Shown here: one piece after another, positions 1-11,600 of the stretch
Layout: each line of letters starts with the position of its first letter
Numbering within the stretch: the stretch's first letter is position 1
Assembly (NCBI RefSeq): GCF_000006565.2
Contig: NC_031478.1
Coordinates: 3,739,127 to 3,803,126, forward strand
Origin: Toxoplasma gondii ME49
Taxonomy: Eukaryota > Apicomplexa > Conoidasida > Eucoccidiorida > Sarcocystidae
Reading direction: 5' to 3'
DNA length: 64,000 bases
The notes under the pieces: model-generated
What the model was told of the DNA's origin: nothing
What the model saw: only the letters and a program-made list of their open reading frames with translations
Databases searched by the model: none
Position numbers and translations under genes: made by a program

Positions 1-1
1 A

Positions 2-1270
2 GTGATTCTGTGGACTGGGGCTGTCTGCTTCGCTGTTTTCTGCCGGTGTTTCGCTGAGGGCGCGGTAGATCTTCCGGACGGGCATCTCACTGGAAGCCTT
101 GAAACCGAGGGTACGCTGGATCCTCCGGACGGGCATCTCACTGGAAGCCTTGAAACCGAGGGTACGCTGGATCCTCCGGACGGGCATCTCACTGGAAGCC
201 TTGAAACAGACAGAGGGGGTCAAAGCGTGGACGAAGCCGCTGCGATCCACGTGGAGTCAGAAAGCCAGGCGGGGATCGCCGGGCAAGATGCCGGACGCGA
301 GGTGCCAGAGGATGGGAGCGGAGAGACAGACGACCTCCTGGATCTAGAGAAGATTCCGGAGGAGCTTCGCTCCCGCGTGCTCGCCACCGCCGACGGTCCC
401 CTCCACAAGTTGATGAGTGTTCTGCGCCCGCCGGTCAGAGGGAAGAAACGCGCGCTGCTCATGAGTGGCGTGACAGCGCTCTCAGCCGCGACGAGGTTCA
501 TGTTGCAAGACAATATGTTCAACGTCGTCCACTTTCTTCTGTACGACTATCCGGTGGTCCACCTTCTGCTGGCGGGGACGGAGCCGCTGTACGCCCTGGT
601 CTTTTTCGCCATGACGATCTATTTCAGCATGCAGTACTTTCGAGAACTCGCGCGCGACAAAGCTTATGGCCGGGATATTGAGCTCGTGAAGGAAGCGGAG
701 AGGGAACTGGCGCGGGAGCTGAAGAACCCGAATCTGAGTTTAGAGGACAAGAAGCGACTGACCATGAAGGCTCTCTTTCTGCGCGAAGAAGCCACTGACG
801 CGCTGGTCAAGCGCCTGGGACCGTCGATTCGAGGCACGCTCGTCTCGCTGGTGTCGACAATCACATTTTTTTCGCTGCTTTTCCGCAAACAAATGGGAGT
901 TCGGCTTAAAATGTGTGACTTCGGCGTGGGTTTCATGGCTGTACTTGCAGTGTCGGGAGCGCTCTTGGCTGCGTTGGATTACTCGTCACGACGGCGAATC
1001 AATAGAATAAGAAAGGCGAGAGTCGCGACCCGCCGCGCAATAGAAAAAAGTTTCCTCAGTGACGGTACCGCAGGCCAGAAAAACACACTCGGGTCTCGAC
1101 AGCCATCCGCTGTAGAGGACCGCGCCGTTGTCCCCGTAACCTCTGATGCGGCGGAAAGCATTGCCATTCCCGGAAGCGAAAAAGGCGAGGAAGACACGCA
1201 GATAGTCCCTGAGTTCGTGGCGGCAGTAGAGGCAAACGACAATGTCGCTTCAGAGGCAAACGCGGTGTGA
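2..1270 (+). CDS. Coccidian multi-span membrane protein, 5' partial (tandem paralogue A)
   Basis: I do not recognise the family. The frame is already open at the window edge and its first codon in view is GTG, so the true start probably lies upstream. What is visible (422 codons) starts with a hydrophobic, signal-like stretch, then three copies of a 17-residue unit containing PDGHLTGSLET, then an acidic linker to about residue 125. Hydrophobic segments lie near residues 152-166, 173-212, 277-294 and 306-325. Between the two pairs is a charged helix with the motif LSLEDKKRLTMKALF. After the last segment comes an arginine-rich patch (SSRRRINRIRKAR) and a polar tail. The plan matches the next gene at 3497-4720, suggesting tandem duplication. 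Location in a secretory membrane is inferred from the signal sequence and spans; function is unknown. Confidence 0.75.
   Translation: MILWTGAVCFAVFCRCFAEGAVDLPDGHLTGSLETEGTLDPPDGHLTGSLETEGTLDPPDGHLTGSLETDRGGQSVDEAAAIHVESESQAGIAGQDAGREVPEDGSGETDDLLDLEKIPEELRSRVLATADGPLHKLMSVLRPPVRGKKRALLMSGVTALSAATRFMLQDNMFNVVHFLLYDYPVVHLLLAGTEPLYALVFFAMTIYFSMQYFRELARDKAYGRDIELVKEAERELARELKNPNLSLEDKKRLTMKALFLREEATDALVKRLGPSIRGTLVSLVSTITFFSLLFRKQMGVRLKMCDFGVGFMAVLAVSGALLAALDYSSRRRINRIRKARVATRRAIEKSFLSDGTAGQKNTLGSRQPSAVEDRAVVPVTSDAAESIAIPGSEKGEEDTQIVPEFVAAVEANDNVASEANAV
68..207 (+). repeat. In-frame 51-bp direct repeat, 2.7 copies
   Basis: Near-identical 51-bp units begin at 68, 119 and 170; the third is cut short after about 38 bp. 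The unit length is a multiple of three, so the repeats encode tandem copies of a 17-residue unit near the N-terminus of the membrane protein. Only about one base differs between copies 1 and 2, which implies recent expansion. Confidence 0.95.
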
Positions 1271-3496
1271 AAAAAGGTCGGAGCAGTGCCTCTGACGCAG
1301 ATACACCGAAAATTTGAAGGGTAAAAAGTCGGTTTCAGTTTTGTGTGAACATGGGAAGCAAGCAAGTCGGAAAGCGAAGACACGGACTTTTCTTTTGTCG
1401 GATTTCGAAGGGCGAGGAGAGGCGTTTTGGAGATGCCCCGCCTTTTGTGGATGCGTTGTGGGTCTTTAAATCGTGGTCACTGCATTCGCGAACTCTATGC
1501 GAACGTAGAATCATGTGTACACGCTCAACTTGTGCACAGAAATCGCCCTGCTGATCGCAGTGGCGAAGCGTGGTAAACGTTCAGTCACCGCTAGAAATGG
1601 TTCGAGCAACAGCCGCTGCCACCCTACGGACGCCCCCTGAATGGATGTGTGGAACAAATAGCAACGCAGGCCTCCTGGAAGGAGGGGGGTTCTCGATGAG
1701 CTCCATCGAGGGGAAAGAACCACTGCTCTACCGGATGTCGCGAGTGCGTGAGAGGAAGTTTTTTGTGAAATAGGGGAGTTCTTGTGGTCGGGGCGGTGGT
1801 GGAGAAACGACAGCAGAGTCCAGCTGTTCTCTGCTCGTGAGCACGGCATTTCTTCTGCCGCATTACTTTTACAAAACACGGTGAATGTGAACATCTGGAA
1901 TGCTACACAAATTCACTGGCCCGGGACCCACATTGAAATCATCAGTGCAGACGTGCGCGTGTAGCGGAAGGCAGGCACACACAGGACTGGAGCCATCCCG
2001 GCTTAATGTCTCGGTTGGACCGTAACACAGGAATGCTCATACATTTCAGTCACTATAAACAAGAAGCCATCTGTTACAATTAAGAAGCAGGCAGAAATAC
2101 AAACCGCGCGGCGGTACATACTCTGTCCGAACACATTTTTCTAATCTGTGTTTTGCGATCTGAACGTGGCGCCAACGAAGTGGCAAATAGGCCATCTTGA
2201 GGCGCTAAGTAGCGGGGGCGCTCTTCTCAATGCGACATTGTTTTTTTCCGTGCCATACGTAGTCACCAGTGAATCCTTCCAAAAATATGGTCTTACCACC
2301 TTCTCAATTGGCAATTGACGCGTTAGACAACTGCTATAGAAGGCGGCAGTAGCTCGAAACTCGACGTAGCGTAGAAGTCGTCTGCTGCGTGGTGCTGATT
2401 CCACGCCATTAACAACCCCTTGATCTCCTGGTCGGGGAACTGAACGCGTGTAGTATTTCATGGCGATTTATTCAGTGAAACTACAGGTTCCGCACTGAAC
2501 ATCAGTCTACATCAACTGTTGACATGCATCTACTCATACAAGTTTTGTGTATGTGACAGGACCTCACGCTCACCACCATCGGACGGGATACGAATGTGGG
2601 GAAAGGTTTGACACCTATTTGCCCCATGATATTATAGAGTTTTGCGTTATGACATCGTTGATTGATAGTCAACATGAATCGGCAAGCTCACCAACCATTT
2701 GCCCACGCCCCTTTTTTCAGCAACAACGGATTTGGGAAAATCCACAGAGAAGAGAGCGTGATTGATGTTTACCGTGTCTTCCTCTCGCGCCATGTCGCGG
2801 GCATTTCTCTCAATCTACCTTTAGCTGGCTCACCATTGCTGCCAACAACACTGTTCCAAGGCGCGCCGACATTCATCACCGTATTTGCCGCACCTGAGGA
2901 TTTTCGGTAAAGCTGCATGCTGCGACCGGAGTCGGTGCCGGGCAAAGCGCAGTCCGTCACGGGGTTTGACGCGACCGCCGTGCAGTTGCCGAATCTGGAA
3001 GAGATACAGTGTTATAGTGACTTGCCTACTAGGCACGCACTTCCTTTTCTGTTGACTCGTGGATTGGGCTGCATGTGAATTTCGCAGCATCTCCTTGCCA
3101 AACGAAGGAAAAACTTCGCTCTGGGCTTCCTCGTCTCCAGGAATTCCGGGGTCCCAGGGTCTGCGGGTTCTGAGCGGTTCACCTCGTCGCCGTCTCCTCG
3201 TCCCCCCTTTTCGCTGTGTTCTGTTTGGCGTCCATGCATTCTGAAAGAACTTCGAGCCCCCCCCTGAAGTTGTGCGCGGAACCGTTTTTTGCATTCTTCG
3301 TTTTTCGGGTTGCCCAGTCCGCAGTTATTCCCTGGAGAACTAGGACGATGTGTGACGAGGCGAAACCCGCAAGGTTTCATGCGCGTTTGGTCATTTGAAG
3401 CGGCCACCTCCCGCTTGCTTTTTGACCCCCGGTCTGCATGTGTGTCTCATTTCCTAAATCATATATTTATATCAGGGATTTTTAGTGTTGTTACCA
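1271..3496. other. Intergenic, no supported gene
   Basis: Short open frames occur on both strands, but none has a good start context plus a recognisable domain or splice pattern. The stretch must hold the 3' UTR of the first membrane-protein gene and the promoter and 5' UTR of the second. The sequence just before 3497 is AT-rich. Confidence 0.6.
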
Positions 3497-4720
3497 ATGG
3501 ACTGTCTCCTTCCCAGGACGCCGGTGAGGCGCGGTCGCGATCTCTTCGGAGTCGAACCCCGCTCGCGCGCTTGTATTTGGCTTCGCCTTTGTTGCATTGT
3601 GGTCATCTGTTTCGCTTGTAACAGTGGACAAGCGAGTGCTACAGTTGACGACAAGAACCCAGGAGGGACGTTCGACGTGGCTGAGAGACGGGATGGAAAC
3701 GATGGAAAGCCGCTGGAAATAGGGGGCCCGTTGAGCAGGACGGAGCTGGGAGACGGATATCGTCTTGAGGCACAGAGCGAGGGAGGAACGAAAAGCGGTG
3801 GTCAGGGAAACGAAGTCAGCGGTTCAAACGATCGACAGGACCGACAGGGTACGGCGGGCACGACCCCCTCTTCCGATGGTCAACAAGGACCGTCACCAAT
3901 GGATTCCGACAGTGCGAAAAAGCTGGACGAGGAGGAACTGGACGCATTCGAAGCCGAAATGTTGGAAAGGATGTACACAGCGGAACTGAAGGCCTTGGGC
4001 AGGCGAACGTGGATCGATAATTTTTTTGTAGACCGCGGCGGTCCTCGCATGGAGTACCCGATGCATGTCCGGCCGTCACTCTCAGGTTTCCTCATGACGT
4101 CACCACTCGTGGTTTCAGTGATCTCTTTGGTGTCGACCTTGAGAATGACTAGAAATCTCTGGGGACTCATGTTCGCTCTTCTCTGGCTCGCGGCCAGCTA
4201 CGGACTCTCGAGCAAGTATGCCTTGCACAGAGGGAAGGGCTTGGATAAATTAGGCGTACAACTTCAGCACAGAGAATGGGAGCAGCTGACTCCCAAGGAG
4301 AAGCGACAACTCCAGATGGAATTTTTCCGGAATGTCCTCAGCACTAACAGGCCGCGACTCCAGGGATCCTCTTACATCGCAGGTCTAGCACTGCTATTTT
4401 TGGCGGCCTTCGCCCCCACGACTCGGAGAATGCGCATCCCCAACAACACAGGTTTCAATACTGTTGCCTTCCTAGAGGAGCGTACGTTGACGATTCTTGC
4501 GATAATCCTGATGGTCGTGGGAGCGGTCAGGTACATGAGGAGCGTTTCAGCGAGACGCAGATACGACTACGAAACCCGAAAAATGTTTCGGGCTCGTTCC
4601 GACAAGGTGAAAGCGAAGAAAAGGCCCTCTGTCACAGAAGCCGACGCGGACGGGGCGAGTGCGACGGAAGCGAACCAGGACGGGGAACGGGAAGTGCTTG
4701 AATACAGAGGGGCGCTCTAG
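3497..4720 (+). CDS. Coccidian multi-span membrane protein (tandem paralogue B)
   Basis: Single-exon gene, 407 residues. I chose the ATG at 3497 because it has the context ACCAATGG; the frame is open a few codons upstream but only through non-ATG codons. A basic N-terminus (residues 1-25) precedes a hydrophobic core (about 26-42, containing CIVVICFACNSG) read as a signal peptide set back from the start. A polar, Gly/Asp/Gln-rich linker runs to about 140, then an acidic helix. Hydrophobic spans lie at about 197-214, 221-236, 292-306 and 331-346, followed by SARRRYDYE and a charged tail. The loop between span pairs carries LTPKEKRQLQMEFFRNVL, which aligns in position and pattern with the loop of the preceding gene. 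Function is unknown; I see no enzymatic motif. Confidence 0.85.
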   Translation: MDCLLPRTPVRRGRDLFGVEPRSRACIWLRLCCIVVICFACNSGQASATVDDKNPGGTFDVAERRDGNDGKPLEIGGPLSRTELGDGYRLEAQSEGGTKSGGQGNEVSGSNDRQDRQGTAGTTPSSDGQQGPSPMDSDSAKKLDEEELDAFEAEMLERMYTAELKALGRRTWIDNFFVDRGGPRMEYPMHVRPSLSGFLMTSPLVVSVISLVSTLRMTRNLWGLMFALLWLAASYGLSSKYALHRGKGLDKLGVQLQHREWEQLTPKEKRQLQMEFFRNVLSTNRPRLQGSSYIAGLALLFLAAFAPTTRRMRIPNNTGFNTVAFLEERTLTILAIILMVVGAVRYMRSVSARRRYDYETRKMFRARSDKVKAKKRPSVTEADADGASATEANQDGEREVLEYRGAL

Positions 4721-7571
4721 AAGAGTAGGCCTGTGACTCGACCAAAAGGAGGTAGAATTATAATATATACACTTCTGGATGTCCAAAAAAACAGAATACT
4801 TTACGCTGGATAACGTTTTAGTGCTAACTTACTACAGACCATGGGAGCCAGGTGCCCTCAAGCAAACCAGAAGATAACACCAATGTCACCCAGAAACGCA
4901 TCCACCTGTTTGTGTTGGCTTCCCTACACCAGCGGCGGGCAATCTCTAAACTGTTACTGTTCCGCGTATCGATCTAGGGGGAACTGCTTGCGTGTCTGTT
5001 GTCGGTCTGCATGTCGTCTCGGAAGAGAGAGAAGCCCGTGTGCGCTCCCATAGAGGGGTGTCGCTTTTTCAAAAGTGTCATTTCGTGGAATGTGGCTGTT
5101 TTCACAATCGTGGCTTTCATGTTTCGCTTCTACGGATTTCTTTTTGACTTTCGGCGAGTCGTTCTCACGAGCTTTGTCAACGCAGGCCTCTCACGAGTTA
5201 GTCTTTTTCCCCCTTCTGTATCATGCGCCACAGTCCCCCCCAGAGACGTTATGACCATTTTTCGATAAAGCGCCTTTCAACGCGTGTCATGCTCGGAGTC
5301 TGGAGCTGCACAAGGCGCAGCGTAGTGCCGAGAGTTTGAAGTTACAGTGAATGATGTTTATGCGATGTGTCGAGGTTGAAGTGCTCGTTTTTCTTTGTTG
5401 TACCGCCCACAATCTCATTTTGTGTCTCTCCCTCGCGAACTCTACCCTGACTATTCAAAGAAATTGGCAGGTCCGACATGCCCCGCAATTACCATAACAG
5501 CCTCTACGTATTTCCGGCGTCTACTCCCTTTCTACCGGATTTCCCCCGAAAAATATTGTGGACCAACATAAATACATATATGTATATAAAAAAATAGATA
5601 ATATTTATATGTGTATATCTTTGTAAAGCAAGAACATTTTAGTTAGCCCCATGTCGTTGAAAACTGTGGCACACGAAAATCCAACCGTGCCTGCACCTCA
5701 GCGAAGTTTGCCATTTCCAGCAACCGATTTCTTTCACTGGGTGATCCGCGAGGTGGAAATGTGTGGAACAACGGGCTACGCTCCGATCAGCATATTATGT
5801 GCTCGACAGCGACGAGGTACGATTTTGAGAAATGAAACGAGACACGGAGACGGGTCCACCTTCGCGAGGTGTAGACAAATGCGTTTTGATTTTGGAAAAG
5901 GGACATCCACCTTTCGATTCGGGCTGGAATCACGGTTGTCGCGTTGACGGGGAACCCCGAAAATATCCTGACTCTCGACAGTCCTTCCGGTTCCACTTTC
6001 TGCACCTAAGACGGGGCGCGCTTGGTCCCGCTGACAAGAATGGACGTAGGTTCAGTTGTTTCACCGCACCAGGAAAAATATACACAAACGCCAAGATTGT
6101 CGGTTAATTAGCGCTGCTCGAACCCCGACCGGTAAAAAAGCGAATCAAAGAACCGCCGGTAGCGAAATCCAACTGTCACTTTCGCAGGCGCACACGCCCA
6201 CCGGAAAGCAGTCCATAATGGCGTCACTTTCCTGCTTTAGTCAACTCACGCTCCATATCACCTCAAGACTGCGCAGTTCGCATCGGAGAGGAAACTGTGC
6301 ACATTTGTCTGTACAAGATGCCGCTCAGCACGCGACACGTGCACCCACAGGCAGTGAAACATACGATTACAAATGCTGACAAACGTGGAAGCCCGACTGC
6401 TGACCTCGAGGTGAGCGGGAGTGACTCTCTCCGCAGTGCTCCTCCTCTTTGACAAGAGACGGCGCAGTACCGACTCTCAATATTGTCAGTGCTCAATGGG
6501 AAACTTCCCCTCAGTGTCTTGCCAGGGTTTGTCTCCCTGAGTGTCGCGGATTTTTTTCGCTGCGAGCGTCGTGCTCCGTGCTCGTAAGACATGTGTTTCA
6601 AGTCCTGACTGTAAAGTGGTCAGAACGGTCCGAGGGTATTTTCGCGACGTGAGGAGCCTGGCGCTTCTTGATTGCTGCTCAGCCAGTCTTCACGTCCAGT
6701 CCGTTCTCGAATCAAGGGGAAGCAAATTCAGTGTGACTCAGTTATGTCGGACGGCGTGACATTCTTAGTGACTTCCGAACGCTGCGGTTCTTGTCACGAG
6801 TGCTTACTACAGACCCTTTATCTGGAGAGGCAGCAACGTGTATCGCGCCGTTTAGCGTTTTAGCGTGTTTCTCGCTGCGTTTCGCAGCTCGATGCCCTGC
6901 AATGTTTTGGTGCCTTTTGGCACTCACGTTGCCTAAAGGGAGCCATCTTCGGCAGTGTCCCTCTCTCGCTTCTCAAGTGCCGCGAAACGGTCAGGTGCAG
7001 TAAAAAATTCTCAACCGCTTGCTGTCTAAATTAGGACAGCACCTCCATATCGATTCCAACCGCTTGCTGTCTGGCCGCCTGAATCCACTTGCTGGCGCGG
7101 AAGGCTACCTGCCCCCGCCTCCTCCAGTAAAACATGGCCTCGGACGACGAAGAGTGCAGACGTGGAAAGAGGCAAATGACCCGACGGCTGCCTCCTCACG
7201 CGCTGGGAGCTTTTCGGCTTAGCACGAGGCGGCCGAAGCAGCCGTGAGGGCGGGCGGCGCCTCAGTGAGAACTTCGTTCTAAAAACAAGACAGAAGACAC
7301 AGCACAACGCGCGTCACGCGCCGCGCGTCAAAAACGCGCCGACGCCTCTGAGAAAGTACAATTACCCAGTCTCACCTTTCACCACCCCGGAGAGAACCTC
7401 CGAGTTTCCCCGCTGAGGGCACAACTCGACTCTGTGGATCCATGCGGCCGGACAGAAAGCAGGGGACGGAAAAGCGAATGCCGACAGAGGCGCGCTCTCC
7501 CCAATCCACTGTCGTAACGAGAATTCCATAGGTCCGACTATTCCGTACAGACGAAGACTAGACAGAAGCCT
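4721..7571. other. Intergenic, no supported gene
   Basis: This separates the convergent 3' ends of the second membrane-protein gene and the importin gene. It contains a very AT-rich tract around 5560-5640. Open frames up to about 107 codons are present but show no domain, coding bias or splice pattern that I can support. Confidence 0.6.
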
Positions 7572-8604
7572 TCACATCTGAATCGGCAGCTGCATCTTGG
7601 AAAACCACGCGGCCATCCTTACCAGTTTGGCCAGCTGAACGGGACCCAGCCAGGAGGAAATCTGCGCCTGAGATGCCGGTGGAAGTGCCGCCAAAACTTC
7701 TCGAAGATTCTTGAACTCGTCGACTTCAGCAAGAGGCGAAGATTGAAGCCCGCCGCTCTCATCGCAGCTGAACGTACCATACGAACATACACATTGACTG
7801 TACCTCCCTCTGTCATGCACACATTCACGTGTATATATATCTATCTACCTGTCTATATATATGTATATGTATTTAGTATATATATATATATATATTTGAT
7901 ATTCCTCTGACGTTTCGAGTTGAGTAATATCAACGTAGCATGTACGGTCCCCAAATATTGCGGCATGCTCCTGAAGGTACCGTACACGCTGTTAACGGAA
8001 ACTCCACAACTCGACCCGAGGAGTTGCAGTGCACAAAGTTCCTGGGAGAAAGAGAACCGCGCTGCCGATCTGACACATTTGCTTGCAACAGTTGACTTCT
8101 TCGCATCCCAAAAAGAAATCCTTTATCTGTCAGAGTTGCTATTTAAGTCTGTCAGTTTCTTTCGACTCACCTCGAGTCACACATTTCGTCCCAGTCATCG
8201 TCGTCGTCGTCCTCGTCGTCACCCCACTTGGCGTTGTCGAGTTTCTCGAGGATTTCTTTGGCTTTCGGGTGCAGCCCTGCGTCTTCCGTTTCGTCGAGGT
8301 CTTGCTCGGAGTCTCCATCCGAATCTGTGTCGAAGTCGCTGTTCTCTTCCTCCTCCTTCAACTTCTGCTTCAGCTGTGCCTGCTCAGTGACTTGCGTGGC
8401 GAGCACTTTAAAGATAACCTCTACTCGCTCTGCAACGCATGCTGGGAACGACGCCGGCGCTGCCGCAAACTCCTGAACAAGCCGCGAGCACCCCAAAATA
8501 AAGACTTTCTTCTGCTCGTACCTGAAGGAAGAAATGCGCAAGAAGTCACACATATTGATGCATGTGCTTATTCATACCTATACATATATATACACATGCA
8601 TATA

Positions 8605-8635
<31 letters not shown>

Positions 8636-11600
8636 CGCACTGATGAGTACATACACGGGAAAGAGGTGTAGTCACAGACCCACTGGAGGCATGGGGAACG
8701 ACGAGTTGATATGCACGCATATCACAAAGATTCACCAGTTGAATACTGCACATACATGCATATAAATATGTATACATATATATATATATATATATATGGA
8801 GACACTCATCAACGCATTACACGCATCATGTATGCTTGTGTACGTTGACACACGTCGCCGCCTTAAATGTAAATACCTCCATGCATGCATATATATATAT
8901 ATATATATATATATAGGGAAGCCCCTTTGCTTTAGTGCCTGGATTGGCTGCACGGGGGAGAGTATGGACGTCAAATCATGGGAGTGCCTTTGGGTGTGTT
9001 TTCGTACGTTTTGATAAGAGTCACATTTTCGAGGACGAAGTTGAGAACCGGCCCCGTCGCGCCTTGTTCTTCGAGAAGAAGGAAGAACTTGCGAACGTCG
9101 TAGACCATGAGAGTGAGAACGAATTTGATGAACATTTGCCGAGTGCGCTTGTCGATCTCCTGGCCGTTCTCCGCGTTCAACTTCAGTACCCAGCCCCAAA
9201 CAGACTGGAAAGCAGGGAGGAGAATGTCGTCAGCTGTCTGCTGCGTTGCGCAACTTTCCAGTAAGAGACAGAGAAGTTGAAGACCGAGACATGCGTCGGT
9301 CTGAGACACCCACACAGACCAAAAGCGAAAGTCAGGAAAGAGTTGGCGGAGGTGTAGGGAGAAACAGAGATAAGAAAATGGCCAAGACTCAAAAACAGGG
9401 GAGGCGTACTTGAAAGACAAGCGTGTCATCTTCAGAGGATAGACTGCTGATGGATAGGAGCTTCCTTGCGTTGACAAGAAAAGCGCGTCCGACCAAAGCT
9501 CGATTTGCGACCGTCTGGTTGTATTTCTGTCCTTCAGTGTCCCCCGCTTTTCGCTTCGAGCCTGATTCCTTTTCACATTCCTCTTCCATCGTCACCCCCT
9601 CACGTTCTTCTCTCTCTTGGTCTTGAAGCAAACGTCCAGGTGTACACCTACCTACCCCCAACACACACACATCCACCACCGCCTACGCACCCAGATACAT
9701 ATGATCTTGTATACATCTACATCTACATATATACATCTACATATATACATGTATATATATATATATATATTTTCTGTGTTTCCACATTTTTGTATGATGC
9801 GTACGCGTTCTGCATCTCGCGAGACTCGTGGGCACAAGAGCTTACGGAGTCGAGGTCTTCAATGCACTTCTTGGCGACCTGCAGAACGCATGCCTTGTAG
9901 GAGACGCCTAGTTCGTTTCGTCCACTGACGAACTGCGCATGCGCGCGGCACATGAAGTTCGAAAGAGGCGCGATCATGTCTCCGACAGAATCCACCGCCC
10001 AGCCGTTCTGCAGGGCCTCACTGAGGGGTCTCGAAGGCGTAGAGCCCCCACACACAGCTTGGTGAAGAGCGTCGAAGTAGCGCCAGAGAGGAGCAGGGAA
10101 AGGCGCGGGAATGTAGTAAGTGATGAACGCCAGAATCTCAATCGCATCGTCCAGCAAGTTGATCGCGTCCGGCGCAAACAAGGCGTCGAAGACCGGATAC
10201 AGATCCGACAAAAACTCAGAGTACAGTGCAGGCGTCTCGGTCACGGAAGCCAGGACGCTGAATGGAAAACGGAGAAAAAGGAAGAAAACAGACACACTGA
10301 CGTCTATTCCGAGCCTGTTGACCACTACCCCAAATCGAGCTGCAAGACTCAGCGATCCTTGCTTCTTCTCATTCCCTCGAAACATTTCTTCAAGTACATA
10401 CCTATGCATCTATACACATATACACACATATAGATATACTCATATATATTTATCTCTCTCTCTATATATATATATATATATTATATGTATAGCAATTCAT
10501 ATATTTGTGTCTCACTTTCGAGGTTCAACTCTAGAAGCTGCGGACAAAGGACGTATCAGGCGTTTTCTCGTGTGTGTGTTTTTGTGGACGCGTTTGAACG
10601 TAGGTGCATGCACATATACATGCATGTGTACATGTTCGTATTGCGTTTCTGGAACCCCCAGCGAGCGTGGACCGCAGCAGGACCTGACCCCCGCCTGCAC
10701 TGACTTTTTGAGGGCACTGAGGACCGTCATGGAAGCGAAGGCGGCGTCTTCCTCAGCGCTGTCATCGCCGGCTTGCTCAGCAGCTCCTTCTCGGTCGAGC
10801 ATTTCCAAGAGGGTAGTGCTGAGGGCCTGCGTGAGGTCCTTGGCGTACGGCGCGATGTGTGCTTCGTGTGAAGAAATGAGTTGCTCGATGGTGGCGACGA
10901 CTTGCTCGTTGTCGATATCCTTCATGACCGCGAAGAGCTGCTTGGTCAACCCCTCGAGATTCGCGACAACCACCTGCTGCAGCTCCTCCACTTCGACGCT
11001 GAAGAAGACTTTCGCGGAGATCGCAGCCTGAACTCGAACTGGGAGCTCCGCGTCTTGGGTGAGGAGCACGATGCCCTTGTACGCCTCAACGAGCGCCGTG
11101 GGGTTCTTCCACGCAGACAGTTTAGGCACAAACTCTTCGAAGACTACGCATGCTCGCATGCGTAGGAACTTGTTCGGACTCTGGAGGTCCGGCAACACAA
11201 AATGCGTCAGAAACTCCTCGACTGGCGCCTGGCGCTTCTTAGACAGCAGGCGATCCGAGATGCAACATGCCAGCCGCAGAGCCGCGTCTTTTTTCTGAAA
11301 CGCAACCACCGACAACGGCTGGTTCGCCGCAGACGCTTGCTGAGAAAGGGTGCGAAACTCCTCCACCAATCGATGAGTCAACAGATAGAGCGGCTCCAGG
11401 AAGTCGCGGCCGCGATAGCGCACCAGGGCCTTGATGAACTCGCAAGCTGGCGCAGAAGGAAACATCGACAGAGACAGAAGACAGAGAGAAGCGAGAAGGT
11501 GGACGACAGGGAGAGAGGTTGGCACAGCTGGGGAAGAGCGCAAAAGAAAGAGCGATGAGAGTCACAGGTGGAGACGCTTGAAATGTGTACGCAGCCAGAG

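Noticed and set aside
8083..8643. 186-codon plus-strand frame across 8.1-8.6 kb
   Set aside because: It is the antisense shadow of the acidic C-terminal importin exon (8521-8171); its Ser/Val-rich composition reflects the complement of Asp/Glu codons.
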